64,000 nucleotides of DNA from Sistotremastrum niveocremeum HHB9708 (Eukaryota > Basidiomycota > Agaricomycetes > Sistotremastrales > Sistotremastraceae): assembly GCA_001630475.1 (NCBI GenBank), contig KV419394.1:1240001-1304000 (forward strand). Direction: 5' to 3'. Position 1 is the stretch's first letter, and every line of letters begins with the position of its first letter. This document shows, one piece after another, positions 25,018 to 35,947 of the stretch. Made by a program: the position numbers and the translations under genes. A model generated the notes under the pieces. The model did not search any database and was not told the DNA's origin. It worked only from the letters and a program-made list of their open reading frames with translations.

Positions 25018-25905
25018 TCATCTCGACTTTGCCACCGCCGCGAATGGGTCACTGCTGATCGAAAGCTGAGGCGAGCACGGTGCTGGCACGTGGAGGCGGA
25101 CACCGTCGTAAGGCACACGATTGAACTGCATCCTCTGATCCAACGCATCTCCCTCAGACTTCTCGCATGATCCAAGAGAGCTCGTGCTATAATTCGATGC
25201 TATATGCGTCGGAAGAACGTCCTCGTTGACTGATTTCGACGAGAACAAGTCGCGAATGCTGCGGACGAGTCTTGCACATTGCTGCCGAATCGAGATCGCA
25301 AATAGAGCCAAGCCGCCAACTGCGAGCAGGCCGCCAAGCACTCCAAATACTGCATAAGCAACTTTGGGGGACCCTTTGGGCATCGCAGTGGCCGTTGAGA
25401 TGGTGGCAATCGTGGGAGAAGCTTCCTCTCGTGTTCTTGATGAGATCGCGGATATAGAGTGGGTCGATGAGGAGATCGTCGTCGAAGTTGTTGATGCCGT
25501 CGTCGTTATCAATTTGGTGTCCAAGATGGAAGTGGGTTTTGCCGCGATAGAGCTTGGCTCGAGTTTCAGGAATAGAGAGCTCGATGGCGTCGCGTCGCTA
25601 CTTGGCAAGGTCGTGGCCGCAGTCGATTTCGTGTGGTTCGTAGTAGCAGGAGCGCTCGATTCGAGTCGGAAAAAAGGTAATGAAGTGGACGTGAAGGCAT
25701 GAGAGGACGTGAGTGTAGAAGAGACTGAAGATGAGGTCGCAGATGAAGTAGAAGTAAACTCGGTCGCAGTCGTGGAGATATTGTCGTTTTTCGTAAATGA
25801 TCGTGATTCTGAGCGAGTGAATGCTATAGACGACGTCGAGGACGCGTTGAATGTCGACTGTGCGGCCGCAGAGACGATAAAGAGCGTTTGAAGGAGTAGG
25901 TGCAT
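25018..25905 (-). CDS. Orphan Ser/Thr-rich single-pass membrane protein
   Basis: No family recognised. One uninterrupted frame of 295 residues. I start at the ATG at 25905 because it opens a signal peptide (MHLLLQTLFIVSAAAQ); upstream codons in the same frame run antisense into TOM40. The outer part (about residues 17-180) is made largely of Ser, Thr and Ala with several N-glycosylation sequons, as in heavily O-mannosylated wall sensors. A single hydrophobic span AVFGVLGGLLAVGGLALFAI is followed by a basic stop-transfer (RQQCARLVRSIR) and a cytosolic tail of about 75 residues that ends in SDPFAAVAKSR. The layout resembles Mid2/Wsc-type sensors but lacks a visible cysteine-rich WSC domain. The absence of introns is unusual here. 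The function is inference only. Confidence 0.75.
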   Translation of the reverse strand: MHLLLQTLFIVSAAAQSTFNASSTSSIAFTRSESRSFTKNDNISTTATEFTSTSSATSSSVSSTLTSSHAFTSTSLPFFRLESSAPATTNHTKSTAATTLPSSDATPSSSLFLKLEPSSIAAKPTSILDTKLITTTASTTSTTISSSTHSISAISSRTREEASPTIATISTATAMPKGSPKVAYAVFGVLGGLLAVGGLALFAISIRQQCARLVRSIRDLFSSKSVNEDVLPTHIASNYSTSSLGSCEKSEGDALDQRMQFNRVPYDGVRLHVPAPCSPQLSISSDPFAAVAKSR

Positions 25906-25975
25906 GTTCAAAATCGACTTGTGTGACGTCGTGTGACGACGCCGTTTTTTCAAGCAAAAGGCAGACCAGCGAGCC
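25906..25975. promoter_or_regulatory. Divergent 70-base promoter, membrane protein/TOM40
   Basis: Start codons of two divergent genes lie 70 bases apart. It includes two closely spaced copies of GTGTGACG (about 25919-25938), which could be a regulatory repeat, though this is only by eye. Confidence 0.4.
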
Positions 25976-27255
25976 ATGGCTTCGTCCTCATCGCTGAGCA
26001 CGCCTGTCTCTATTGACAGCCCGTCAATAGCAAAGTCTTCTGGATCGTATATGCCTGCTTTTCTGACGACCGCAGTCTCCCCTTTCACCTCGGTCTACAA
26101 CCGCATTTCCCAATGGCGGACAGAACTCGACCTCCCCAATCCTGGCACTGTCGAAAACTTGCAGAAAGAGGTTAAAAGTGCGTTCTATATACTGTATATG
26201 CTAGCTGCTTTGGCTCACGACTGTTTGCAGATACTCATCTCACTAATTTCATGTTTGATGGAGCGCGTGCCGACCTGACGAAAGGCCTTTCAATCAACCC
26301 TGCATTCCAAGTAACGCATTCCTTCCAGTTGGCTTCGCAGACCAGCTCGCCGTCATATAATTTTGGCGCCGTTTTTGCGAATGAAAACGTAAAAGTCTTC
26401 TTGTCTATTTTCACATGTCCTAACCCTTTGTCCTGCAGTTATTCATGCAGGGTGGTGTCGACCATGACGGTAATGTCAATGCGCGTTTCAACCAAGGCTG
26501 GTCGCAGACCAATGTCAGCAAAATCCAGGCTCAGGTTCGAATTCGCTTCTCCAATTCATCTCGCTCTTCAGTTAAACGTCATCGCAGTTCTCGCAAACAG
26601 TGGGCCACAATATGATTCAATTAGAGCAGGACTATCAGGGGCAAGATTACAGCGCAAACCTCAAAGCTGTCAACCCCTCTCCCCTTGATCTTACTGGTAT
26701 CTACATTGGTAACTACCTCCAATCCGTCACCAAAAACCTTTCTCTCGGCGTCGAGACGCTCTATCAGCGGCCCACACTCGACGTGTCCGAACTGAGTACC
26801 TCTTATCTGCTTAAATATGTCGGCAGAGAAAAGGACTGGATAGCAACCGCCCAGATACAACCACTAGGTATCCTCCAAACGACCTACTGGCAAAAGTTGA
26901 GCGAGAAGCTCGAGGTGGCAGCAGAGTTACAGGTCGTCGCAGCGCCGACGAGGAGAGACGCTGTCGCCACGTTGGGCGCGAGATATGACCTGCGAATGGC
27001 CACTTTCCGTGCGCAGCTGGACTCCACCGGAAAGGTCTCCGCCCTTTTGGAGCAGCGGTTCGCTCCTGCGTTTGCCTTCTTGGTCTCAGGAGAGATCGAC
27101 CACTTCAAGGCACGTTATCTTCTGCATAGATCGGTGCCAGAGGCTGATACAACTAACAGAACTCTGCCAAAGTCGGTGTCGGTGTCATGATCGAGAGTTC
27201 AACATTGACCCCCGAAGAAATGGGGATGCAGCAACCCTACGCGGGACCAGCATAG
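25976..27255 (+). CDS. TOM40: Mitochondrial import channel Tom40
   Basis: Beta-barrel pore of the outer-membrane TOM complex, the entry gate for nearly all mitochondrial precursors. The ATG at 25976 gives MASSSSLSTPVSIDSPS, then the conserved N-terminal segment NPGTVENLQKEVKNTHLTNF, joined over an intron near 26180. Barrel strands follow: ADLTKGLSINPAFQVTHSF, then FMQGGVDHDGNVNARFNQGW, DYQGQDYSANLKAVNPSP and GIYIGNYLQSVTKNLSLGVE. The C-terminal part has FLVSGEIDHFK, an intron, then KVGVGVMIESSTLTPEEMG and the end QQPYAGPA at 27255. About 350 residues, as expected. It is followed 178 bases on by an ABC ATPase in the same direction. Confidence 0.95.
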
Positions 27256-27432
27256 AAAATTATTGATACATACCGTCGATTCTGTCCTTGGTGGCAGAGT
27301 TCCTTTGATGTGTACTATGTGATCGACGGACGCTTCAGAGTACATACGTTATATTTGCTCTTACGATCGGTGACATAGACGTCACAGCTCAATCTTACCG
27401 CCACTTGAACTAATTACCGTCGTCTGGCTCTA

Positions 27433-28337
27433 ATGACTGAAGCTCTACTTTCTGCTAAAGATGTCTCGTGTCAATTCGACGGAAAGACTACCATTTTCTC
27501 GGGCATCAGCTTCGATGTGAATCCTGGTGATATACTGGTGCTCAGTGGAAAGAGCGGTTCAGGGTACCACACTCGTCATTCCACACTTGACGCGATTCTC
27601 AGCGTGGTATTAGAAAAACGACGTTGCTCAAGTGTTTAGCACACTTGAATCTGTATGGAGGAAAGATATTATATCGCGGAAAGTGGGTGGTAGCTCTCTG
27701 AGAGCTGCGATTCCCCAACTGACGCTCCAAAGACCTCCGACAGAATACGGTATCCTAGACGTTTCATGCACACGCTCAATCATCTAACGTTGTCGAAATA
27801 CATAGGTGGAATACCAGTCTACCGAACCCATGTTCTTTACGTCCCTCAACGGCCCTCGTTACTACCTTCAAACCCGCGCGCCTTCCTCAATACGGTCCTC
27901 AATTTTAACGCACGGAAAGGAAAAAATGCCCCTCCGGACCCAGATCGCCCCGTTGACATCGCTGAATCATGGGGGATCGATCCAGAGCTATGGGACAGAG
28001 ATTGGGCGAGTCTGAGCGGTGGCGAGGCACAGAGAATCGCGCTCAGTGTGGCAGTGGGATTAGGAATGGCAGAGATTCTGTTGTTGGACGGTATGCTTTC
28101 TTGCTCCCCCCTTTCTGTCTGCGCTGAATGCGCTTAGAACCCACGTCTGCATTGGACGCGGAGACGAGTGCGCTTGTAGAGAAGGAGCTGACTTCGGCCA
28201 TCAAATCGCATGGCTCCAACATCAAGGCTCTGATATGGATCACTCATTCAGAGGAACAAGGAAAGAGAGTGGGGACAAGGGCGCTGCATATGGAATCTGG
28301 ACACGTTGAAAGCGTTGGTGCTGAGAATCATGTGTGA
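27433..28337 (+). CDS. Lone ABC ATPase, FetA/YbbL-like
   Basis: A single soluble ABC nucleotide-binding domain of about 230 residues with no membrane part, most like bacterial YbbL/FetA, whose partner permease is YbbM/FetB. ATG at 27433. Walker A GKSGSGKT is rebuilt across an intron at about 27565-27611. The Q-loop region reads VLYVPQRPSLLP, the signature is LSGGEAQR, Walker B is ILLLDEPTSALD, and the H-loop is IWITHSEEQ. The intron at about 28091-28138 splits the codon of the catalytic glutamate. All catalytic motifs are intact once introns are removed. No permease partner is in the window. The stop at 28337 lies 11 bases from the convergent ALG13 stop. Substrate unknown; metal or metabolite export is a guess from the bacterial relatives. 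Confidence 0.85.
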
Positions 28338-28348
28338 ATAAATGCTGG

Positions 28349-28952
28349 TCAGGCAAAGCCCATTTCTTCGTCGACGATGCTTCGGAAACGCGCTGCGTCA
28401 AGGTCAGGAAATGTTTGCAATATCTTGGGATCGAAGGACGATATAAGAGCAGCAAGGTTTCTGTAGCGACATCAAGATTACAGTTGAGACGCGAAGAACT
28501 GCCAGACTGACTGCACTGTTGCACACTTGAGATATTGCTGGCTATCAAGAACGCTGGCTAGCTCCTGTTGATGATTGTGGAGGAGACTTGTATTGGGGAC
28601 AACGATCATCGGTTTATGCAGTCGCAGGACATCAAGTATTGTTCCGGATCCTGTGAATGTCATGGCATATATGCTAGTGCATATGGTATTATCACATACC
28701 AGCATGGCTGATCACCATGTCCGCTCGATCATAATCTTCTTTCAAAGTCGGCTTAAATGTGTATATCTCGGTCTCTAAGCCATACTTCGCAGCGTCCTTG
28801 ACCAAGGCTTGAAATTCTATCTTGGAGTTGCCGGACTGCATGACCAGGCGCGTGTATCCTTTTTGGTGAAGGGACTGCAGCGAAGGGGTACTCAAGACAC
28901 TGAGCAGAAGAGCGTCGAAATGAGTCGAGCCAACGGTCACGAAGACGATCAT
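28349..28952 (-). CDS. ALG13: UDP-GlcNAc transferase catalytic subunit Alg13
   Basis: Cytosolic half of the Alg13/Alg14 enzyme that adds the second GlcNAc to the dolichol-linked N-glycan precursor. The ATG at 28952 begins MIVFVTVGSTHFDALL, the glycosyltransferase-B opening strand and loop typical of Alg13. Downstream are LVMQSGNSKIEFQALV, then DRADMVISHAG and, over an intron, GSGTILDVLRLHKPMIVVPN and LLHNHQQELASVL, the UDP-sugar site. It ends in VDEEMGFA at 28349. About 175 residues, matching stand-alone fungal Alg13. Its start is 57 bases from the P5C reductase start, and its stop is 11 bases from the ABC gene stop. Its Alg14 partner is not in the window. Confidence 0.94.
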
Positions 28953-29009
28953 GTTCAACCTCAGTAAATTCCGAGTTGATTCCGCTTTCAGTCTGCGACT
29001 CACCTGGCA
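28953..29009. promoter_or_regulatory. 57-base divergent promoter, ALG13/P5C reductase
   Basis: Two divergent ATG codons are separated by 57 bases. Each gene's 5' leader therefore probably extends into the other's coding region, or the leaders are very short. No TATA-like motif is clear. Confidence 0.5.
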
Positions 29010-30233
29010 ATGAACGGACACTCAGAAGGCTCTGTTCTTGTAAGCGCAAACCTTCCGATTCATGTATGATACTGACAGAGAATTAGGGTACTAAGCCAGG
29101 ATATACGCTATGTGTCTTGGGATGTGGTACTATGGGAGTAGCAGTGCTTTCTGGCGTGTTGGCGAGCATTGCACCTCATCACTCCTCTCCGTTCAAAAAA
29201 TGGGAGCTGCCTACTTCAGGAACCTCGACTCCTCAAGGAGAATATGATTCGACTCGGCCGAACAGATTTTTGGCTTGCGTGCGAAGAGAGGAAAGCGCTA
29301 AGAAGTTGCTGGTCGATTTTAGTCAGATCCCCCTGGGCAGTGAAGTCAAGGTCTCTGCGGGGAAGAATGTCGAGGCTGCCAGAGAAGCAGATGTCGTTCT
29401 ATTGAGGTGCGTTGAATCTTCGACGGATGGTCTATCGCTTCTAACGATTGTGGCAGTTGCAAACCATACAACGCAGCCGACGTCCTCACAGAAGAAGGCA
29501 TGTTCGAGGCACTCGAAGGAAAACTACTCATCAGTCAACTCGCTGGCACAACAATTTCGCAGCTCAAATCTTGGGTCCCTCCTACCACTCGAGTCATCCG
29601 TGCAATGCCCAACACGCCATGTAAAGTGAGTCTTGACCGTTTTGAGCGCGGATCAGATTTCTGAGACTACGACACAGATTCGCGAAGGAATGACAATCGT
29701 GTCAAGTATCCCTTCAGGCCCTGATTTCCATCGCGACGAGCGAATACTCCTCAATATATTCTCCTCCATCGGTCGATGTCGATTTCTCGATGAAAAACAT
29801 TTCGATGCATGTACTGCATTGGCAGGCTCCGGTCCTGCATTTGCCTGTATAGTATTGGAAGCTATGGCCGACGGTGGCGTCATGATGGGACTACCCAGGG
29901 CTGAGGCGTTGGAGATGGCATGCCAAAGTGCGAACTCACTCTTCCATTTTATGCACAACTGCTTACGAGATAAATAGCATTGCAAGGAACGGCAAGGATG
30001 GCTTTAAAACCAAACACCCACCCGGCACAGATTCGCGACGCAGTAACGAGTGCGTAGTTGCTAATACTAGTTCCAAACAGAGAACTAATGCATATACGTG
30101 AATAGCTCCGGGAGGTTGCACGATTGCAGGTTTGTTGGCACTTGAAGACGGCCGTATACGTTCCACGATTGCTCGTGCAATCCAAGTCGCCACCGAGCGT
30201 GCCAGCGATTTAGGTCAACCGGTTAAAAAGTAG
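29010..30233 (+). CDS. Pyrroline-5-carboxylate reductase
   Basis: Last step of proline synthesis, reducing P5C with NAD(P)H in the cytosol. The start is placed at the ATG at 29010 because the short first exon (MNGHSEGSVL) splices over about 45 bases to GTKPGYTLCVLGCGTMG, which holds the Rossmann glycine motif. The ATG at 29061 reads into a stop at once. Later signatures are CKPYNAADVL, RVIRAMPNTPCK, GMTIVSSIPSGPDF, the substrate-binding LAGSGPAFACIVLEAMADGG, a LQGTARMAL segment, and the P5CR signature region APGGCTIAGLLALEDGRIRS. It ends in GQPVKK at 30233. About 290 residues with six or so introns. Confidence 0.94.
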
Positions 30234-30893
30234 CATGATTACTGTCATTCTCGGACTGGAAGCATCTATTGCCAATCTAATGACTGAGTTGTATCCTCAT
30301 CAAGTGCCAAAGCTCTACAACAAAGAAGTGGACAGCTCCAAGGATGGGTGACCCCTAGGCCATCCAAACATCGTTCTTGCTCCCATTAAATGAGGACAAG
30401 CGCGTAGGATTAATTTGCGCTGCCCAGAGTGTTAAGGAGCAGCTCTCAGAGACAATCGGAACGAGAGAGGATGGTGGAAGTTAATATATATTGAAGACTG
30501 GGAAGTCAGTGTCAACGAAGAAAGACAGACATTATAAAGTGACTCACAGGTTGGTACAAGCCTAGGGCATCTGAATGTTTACCATACTACGATGTATCCT
30601 GCGTGTGAACCTTCCATTCTTAAACGTCATCCGACGAGGAATGGAGGGCAAAAAAAAGCACGGGAAATTTGGTCAATGTTGCTCATATAATGGGCACCTC
30701 CCTGTGAGAGGGATGCAGTGAGGCACCAAAGTGAACAGAGCGTGCTCAAACGGGGAAAGAATGTGGTAGACATATGTCTATATTTGAATATGTAATTACA
30801 ACAGAAGACTAGAAGACGAAGATGAGCAACGAGGGTGACGAAGAGAGAAAGAAGAACGTACAACAGAGCAAACATCCCGACGGCCAACATACA
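30234..30893. other. Convergent 3' flanks of P5C reductase and RPT3
   Basis: This is 660 bases between convergent stop codons. There are no convincing reading frames with ATG starts and no RNA-gene signature. It is the longest gap in the otherwise dense 25.9-37.9 kb stretch. Confidence 0.5.
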
Positions 30894-32504
<1,611 letters not shown>

Positions 32505-32589
32505 GTTCGTTGGTGTTGGAGTTAAGTAGAATGCGACGCGCGTCACGTCTCTTCTCGCGTTGTCGTTTGTTTTGCCTCGCTAGCCAACC
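32505..32589. promoter_or_regulatory. 85-base divergent promoter, RPT3/CBP20
   Basis: The two start codons point away from each other with 85 bases between. I do not see a clear PACE-like proteasome element by eye. Confidence 0.45.
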
Positions 32590-33443
32590 ATGGCTCACGT
32601 CGTGCAGCCCTTAGACCAACCCTCATCATACAAAGACTCTCAGTCTAAAAAATCTCGACAGGAGCACGAGGATGCGCTCTCGAGGTCCTCCACTCTATAT
32701 GTAAAATTCTGCCGCCACTATTGTCGATTATCGTTAATTGGGGCATCAGGTCGGAAACCTAAGCTTTTACACGACGGAGGAACAAATATACGAGCTGTTT
32801 TCGAAATGTTCAACACCCGAAGAGGGCGGTGGCGTCAGGAGAATAATTATGGGTCTAGATAACGTGCAAAAGTATGTCATCTGTACAGACTATGTCTCAT
32901 ACTGAAACAACTACGCCTAATCAGAACACCCTGTGGATTCTGCTTCGTCGAATATTATACGCATTCTGAAGCAGTGGCGGCTCTACGCTATGTCAGCGGT
33001 ACAAAACTGGACGAACGGGTCGTCCGATGCGATCTTGACTTGGGCTACAGCGAAGGCAGACAGTACGGTCGTGGAAAAAGTGGCGGACAGGTCAGATATG
33101 CCGCTCGTCGAGAATATGCACCGATGCTGATGACCAGGAACCCAGGTCCGAGACGAGCATAGGCAAGATTATGATGCTGGGAGAGGGGGATGGGGAGCTC
33201 AAGCGCAGTTACGGCGTGAGGAGGTGGAGGCTCGTTACGCTGACGCCGAGAGGGGTCCTGGTGCTGTGGCAGGTGGTGGTGGAGAATGGAAATCTCAGGA
33301 AACTGTTCCTGCTCCAGCGCGCAAACGAGCTCGCTCCGAGGAAGAGGATGATGCTCCTGCTGCCGTGAGCTCCAAGCTCAGTCGTCGCGCCTGTCATCGC
33401 CTGACCTTTTTCTTCACAGAATCGGACGAAGATCGAGCCATAG
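32590..33443 (+). CDS. CBC2: Nuclear cap-binding complex subunit 2 (CBP20)
   Basis: Small cap-binding subunit that, with CBP80, binds the m7G cap of nascent RNA. ATG at 32590, [19 protein letters not shown], includes the tyrosine region that stacks on the cap. The RRM is rebuilt over introns: [20 protein letters not shown] (RNP2), [31 protein letters not shown] (RNP1), [19 protein letters not shown], and [20 protein letters not shown]. The C-terminal tail (Arg/Glu/Gly-rich, with a KRAR basic patch) is longer than in yeast. A final 55-base intron (33365-33419) gives the ending NRTKIEP at 33443. If retained, the frame stays open to 33499. The 3' end overlaps the convergent neighbour. Confidence 0.93.
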
Positions 33444-34384
33444 ACGGAGGAGGCTCTGTCTTGGAAGTGACAAGAACCCATATCGGCGTAGGCCCATGAC
33501 GCATATCAACTGTATCAATATACCACTTGTGCTCTGATCTCGTACGCTTCTCCAAAAGTCTCTGGAGTATAGAATGTACGATGGAAATCTCGTACAAGAC
33601 GATGGGCATCCGAAATGCTCTTGGTTTGCACCAATACTCGAGAAGTGGAAGAATACCCGTCAGGTGGTCTGTGGAAGATTCAATGGCGCTGCTGGGAGTA
33701 GAGACGACTGGATATACGCACGGATCAACGACCGCCAGCGTCGGCTCTGAGCTCAGTCTCCCATTATTCAAAAACTCTCGCAGTTTATCCAGCCTGACTC
33801 TTGGCGGAAGGCCCCAGATGACGACAGACTTTCCCCTTTCCGCAATACCAGCATCTGGACCATCACCAGTGATAAGTCCTCTCTGAATGGCTTCCTGTCG
33901 ACCTTTCGCGCCTCGGGTACGGGGACGGATAGGCACGATATCGTGAGTGGGCTTGAAGTGTAGGAAATAATGGGATATGGAAGCATTTTTGAGAGCGTAA
34001 AGTGCAGGGTAGAGGTCTTGAGGTCGTCGTACACGAATGGTTGCTTCACCCGTGGGCCGGAAACGTTCATAGTTTATTGAAACTTGAAGGTATGAGCGGC
34101 GAGCTGAAATGGACGGAGTGGAAGGGCTAACCACCAACGATATTCTGTGCGTTACATTTCATGATCATACGCAGGATGTCTTCGCGAGTCGCGCTTAACG
34201 GGACGTTCTCCGCGACAATCGTCGTCCGAGTTTCTGCGAGTCGTAAGTTGTTATCTATTAATCTCGCGAGATAAATGATTTTACCTGGCTTTCGGACGAT
34301 GGGTGGTTGACCCAATCTGCTTGGTGCAGCGCCCAGCGATTGTCTGAGAGCTCTCAGTGGCTTTGCAGCCATATTTGCAGACAT
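33394..34384 (-). CDS. RRM-like protein, possibly mitochondrial
   Basis: Not recognised beyond fold level. The ATG at 34384 ([18 protein letters not shown]) opens a basic, Arg/Ala/Leu-rich segment that could be a mitochondrial presequence; the ATG at 34372 is an alternative. Removing an intron (about 34242-34286) gives [20 protein letters not shown]. That reads like the first strand and helix of an RRM, continued after a second intron by [21 protein letters not shown] second similar unit begins [20 protein letters not shown]. The C-terminal part contains [19 protein letters not shown] and ends in a basic SVKKKVRR. About 290 residues. The stop at 33394 lies inside the CBP20 gene, within its last intron. 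Confidence 0.65.
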
Positions 34385-34446
34385 ATGCACGGAGAGAGCT
34401 ACGGAGAGTTGAGCAGCTGCTGGGTTTGAATTTCACCTTTTACCTT
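34385..34446. promoter_or_regulatory. 62-base divergent promoter, RRM protein/SNRNP27
   Basis: Start codons of two divergent genes lie 62 bases apart, so any promoter elements must be shared or lie inside the coding regions. Confidence 0.45.
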
Positions 34447-35316
34447 ATGTCTGGACGCGACGGACGACGCGATTGGGAGAGAGACAGAGACCGGGACAGT
34501 CACAGAGACAGGGATAGAGACAGAGATCGTGATAGGGATAGGGATAGGGACAGGGACAGAGGCCGGGGAGACAGAGACAGAGCTCGAGACAGAGACAAGG
34601 ACAGAGAGCGTGATAGAGACGGACACCGAGAGCGAGACAGAGAGCGCGATCGAGGTGGACACAACTCAGGCGGTGGTCGAGGCGGGCGAGGGGGCGAACG
34701 TTCAGGAAGGGGCGAAGGACGTCGGTCGCAGAGTCCGCGAGCGAGAGAGCGCAAGTGTCGTGTGCTGCTGCTTTGTTCTGTGAGTTGCTTACTTGTGGAT
34801 TTCAGATACTCGTTACACGGATCGAAACAGGTCGCGCTCTCGTGAACGTGAACGTGATGCTGACCGACGAGAACGAGACAGACGAGACGGCGTTCGCAAA
34901 ATAGAGTCCAGTCCTCGCCCTCGCCCAGCTGCTGACCGCAACGAACGGACGCCTGATCCGCCGACGGGCACGTCGCGTCCGCGCATTAACTTGGATCCCG
35001 ATGCCCAGTCTGGCGAGGAAGGCGAGACAGAAGAACCCATGGACGCTGTTGACGACGATGAGGCTGCCATGGCTGCGTTGATGGGTTTTGGTGGCTTTGA
35101 CTCGACCAAGGTTGGTTGATTGCTCGTGTTGGGGCTCTCTGACTCTTGTACAGGGCAAACCCGTGCTTGGCAATCAGGAAGGTGCAGCATTTGTGAAGAA
35201 ACAGCGGACCTGGAGACAATACATGAATAGGTCGGCCATTTTTGTTCCCGTCACAATTTGACTGAGCCCTTGGCAGACGCGGCGGGTTCAACAGACCATT
35301 GGACAAGATCAAGTAA
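34447..35316 (+). CDS. U4/U6.U5 tri-snRNP protein SNRNP27
   Basis: Homologue of human SNRNP27 (27K), a tri-snRNP component needed late in spliceosome assembly. The ATG at 34447 gives [17 protein letters not shown]. Residues about 10-70 are an almost pure Arg/Asp/Glu repeat, followed by Gly/Arg-rich sequence, an intron near 34755-34805 and [18 protein letters not shown]. The conserved C-terminal domain is [15 protein letters not shown], then over an intron [25 protein letters not shown] and [12 protein letters not shown] with TAA at 35314-35316. This matches the family's MGF-FD-TKGK and [15 protein letters not shown] blocks. About 220 residues. The RD/RE region is more regular than a usual RS domain. 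Confidence 0.92.
34476..34660 (+). repeat. Coding GACAGAGA-type repeat (Arg-Asp/Arg-Glu tract)
   Basis: Imperfect 6-base units (GACAGA, GATAGG, GAGCGA) run for about 185 bases inside the first exon of SNRNP27 and encode alternating Arg-Asp and Arg-Glu. The opposite strand is correspondingly TCTCTG/CTGTC-rich and yields only a Ser-rich shadow frame. Confidence 0.85.
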
Positions 35317-35458
35317 CGATGCGGAAGGTCAGACGGATATGTATTCTGATAGTTGTACAATCGAGAAAAGTCTGTTATCATGGCTATTGTGCTATACAAG
35401 AGACGATCAATTCATGAAAAGGCTTCAACTTGGGCAGAGCCGGAAAACAATACAAATT

Positions 35459-35947
35459 CTAGAAACCGTGTAATTTGATGGTAGCCTTAGGGATGCCTTC
35501 CTCGGTGAGGAATGTGGATATCTTCAGTCTCTGGTCACCCTGGAGTTGGATGACTTGACCGAGCTCTTCGTCGTCGACAAGCGTGCCGTTACAAGCAAAT
35601 TCCTGGGAAATGGTCAATGGTGGACGCGGCAGGCTGAACTGACACTACCTTCTTAAAAGCCTTCAAGAGTTTCTTGGGGTCGTATTCTGATGTTTACATC
35701 AACACAAGCCAGGAGACTGATCGTGCGACACGCACCCTTTGGCAATCCTTGGAGTGTTGTCAAAGTCTTGCGACCATTGCGCTGCTGAATACGGATATGG
35801 ATGTAATTCTGTTGGGAGCCGACGTCTTTGTTATCTCCAAGAGGATCGCCCTCGTCAGCGAAAGGGTCTAGTATGGGATTGAGCGCGGTCCTCAACAGCA
35901 GGAGAACGGCGGGGCTAACCGTAAGAGTTTAGGTTCTGAACGCTCAT
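35459..35947 (-). CDS. SUI1: Translation initiation factor eIF1 (SUI1)
   Basis: Small 40S-binding factor that controls start-codon choice. ATG at 35947, MSVQNLNSY, then an intron of about 75 bases, then DPFADEGDPLGDNKD. The SUI1 fold follows: NYIHIRIQQRNGRKTLTTLQ, GLPKEYDPKKLLKAFKKEF, then FACNGTLVDDEELGQVIQLQ and GDQRLKISTFLTEEGIPK, ending ATIKLHGF at 35459. The NGRKTLTT loop that touches initiator tRNA and mRNA is intact. About 113 residues, as usual. It sits head-to-head with a small basic protein (112 bases) and tail-to-tail with SNRNP27 (142 bases). Confidence 0.96.

Noticed and set aside
26621-27108. Minus-strand frames inside TOM40
   Set aside because: They overlap conserved TOM40 exons and carry no motif of their own.
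34399-34754. Minus-strand Ser/Leu-rich frames opposite SNRNP27
   Set aside because: They are shadows of the Arg-Asp repeat on the plus strand.
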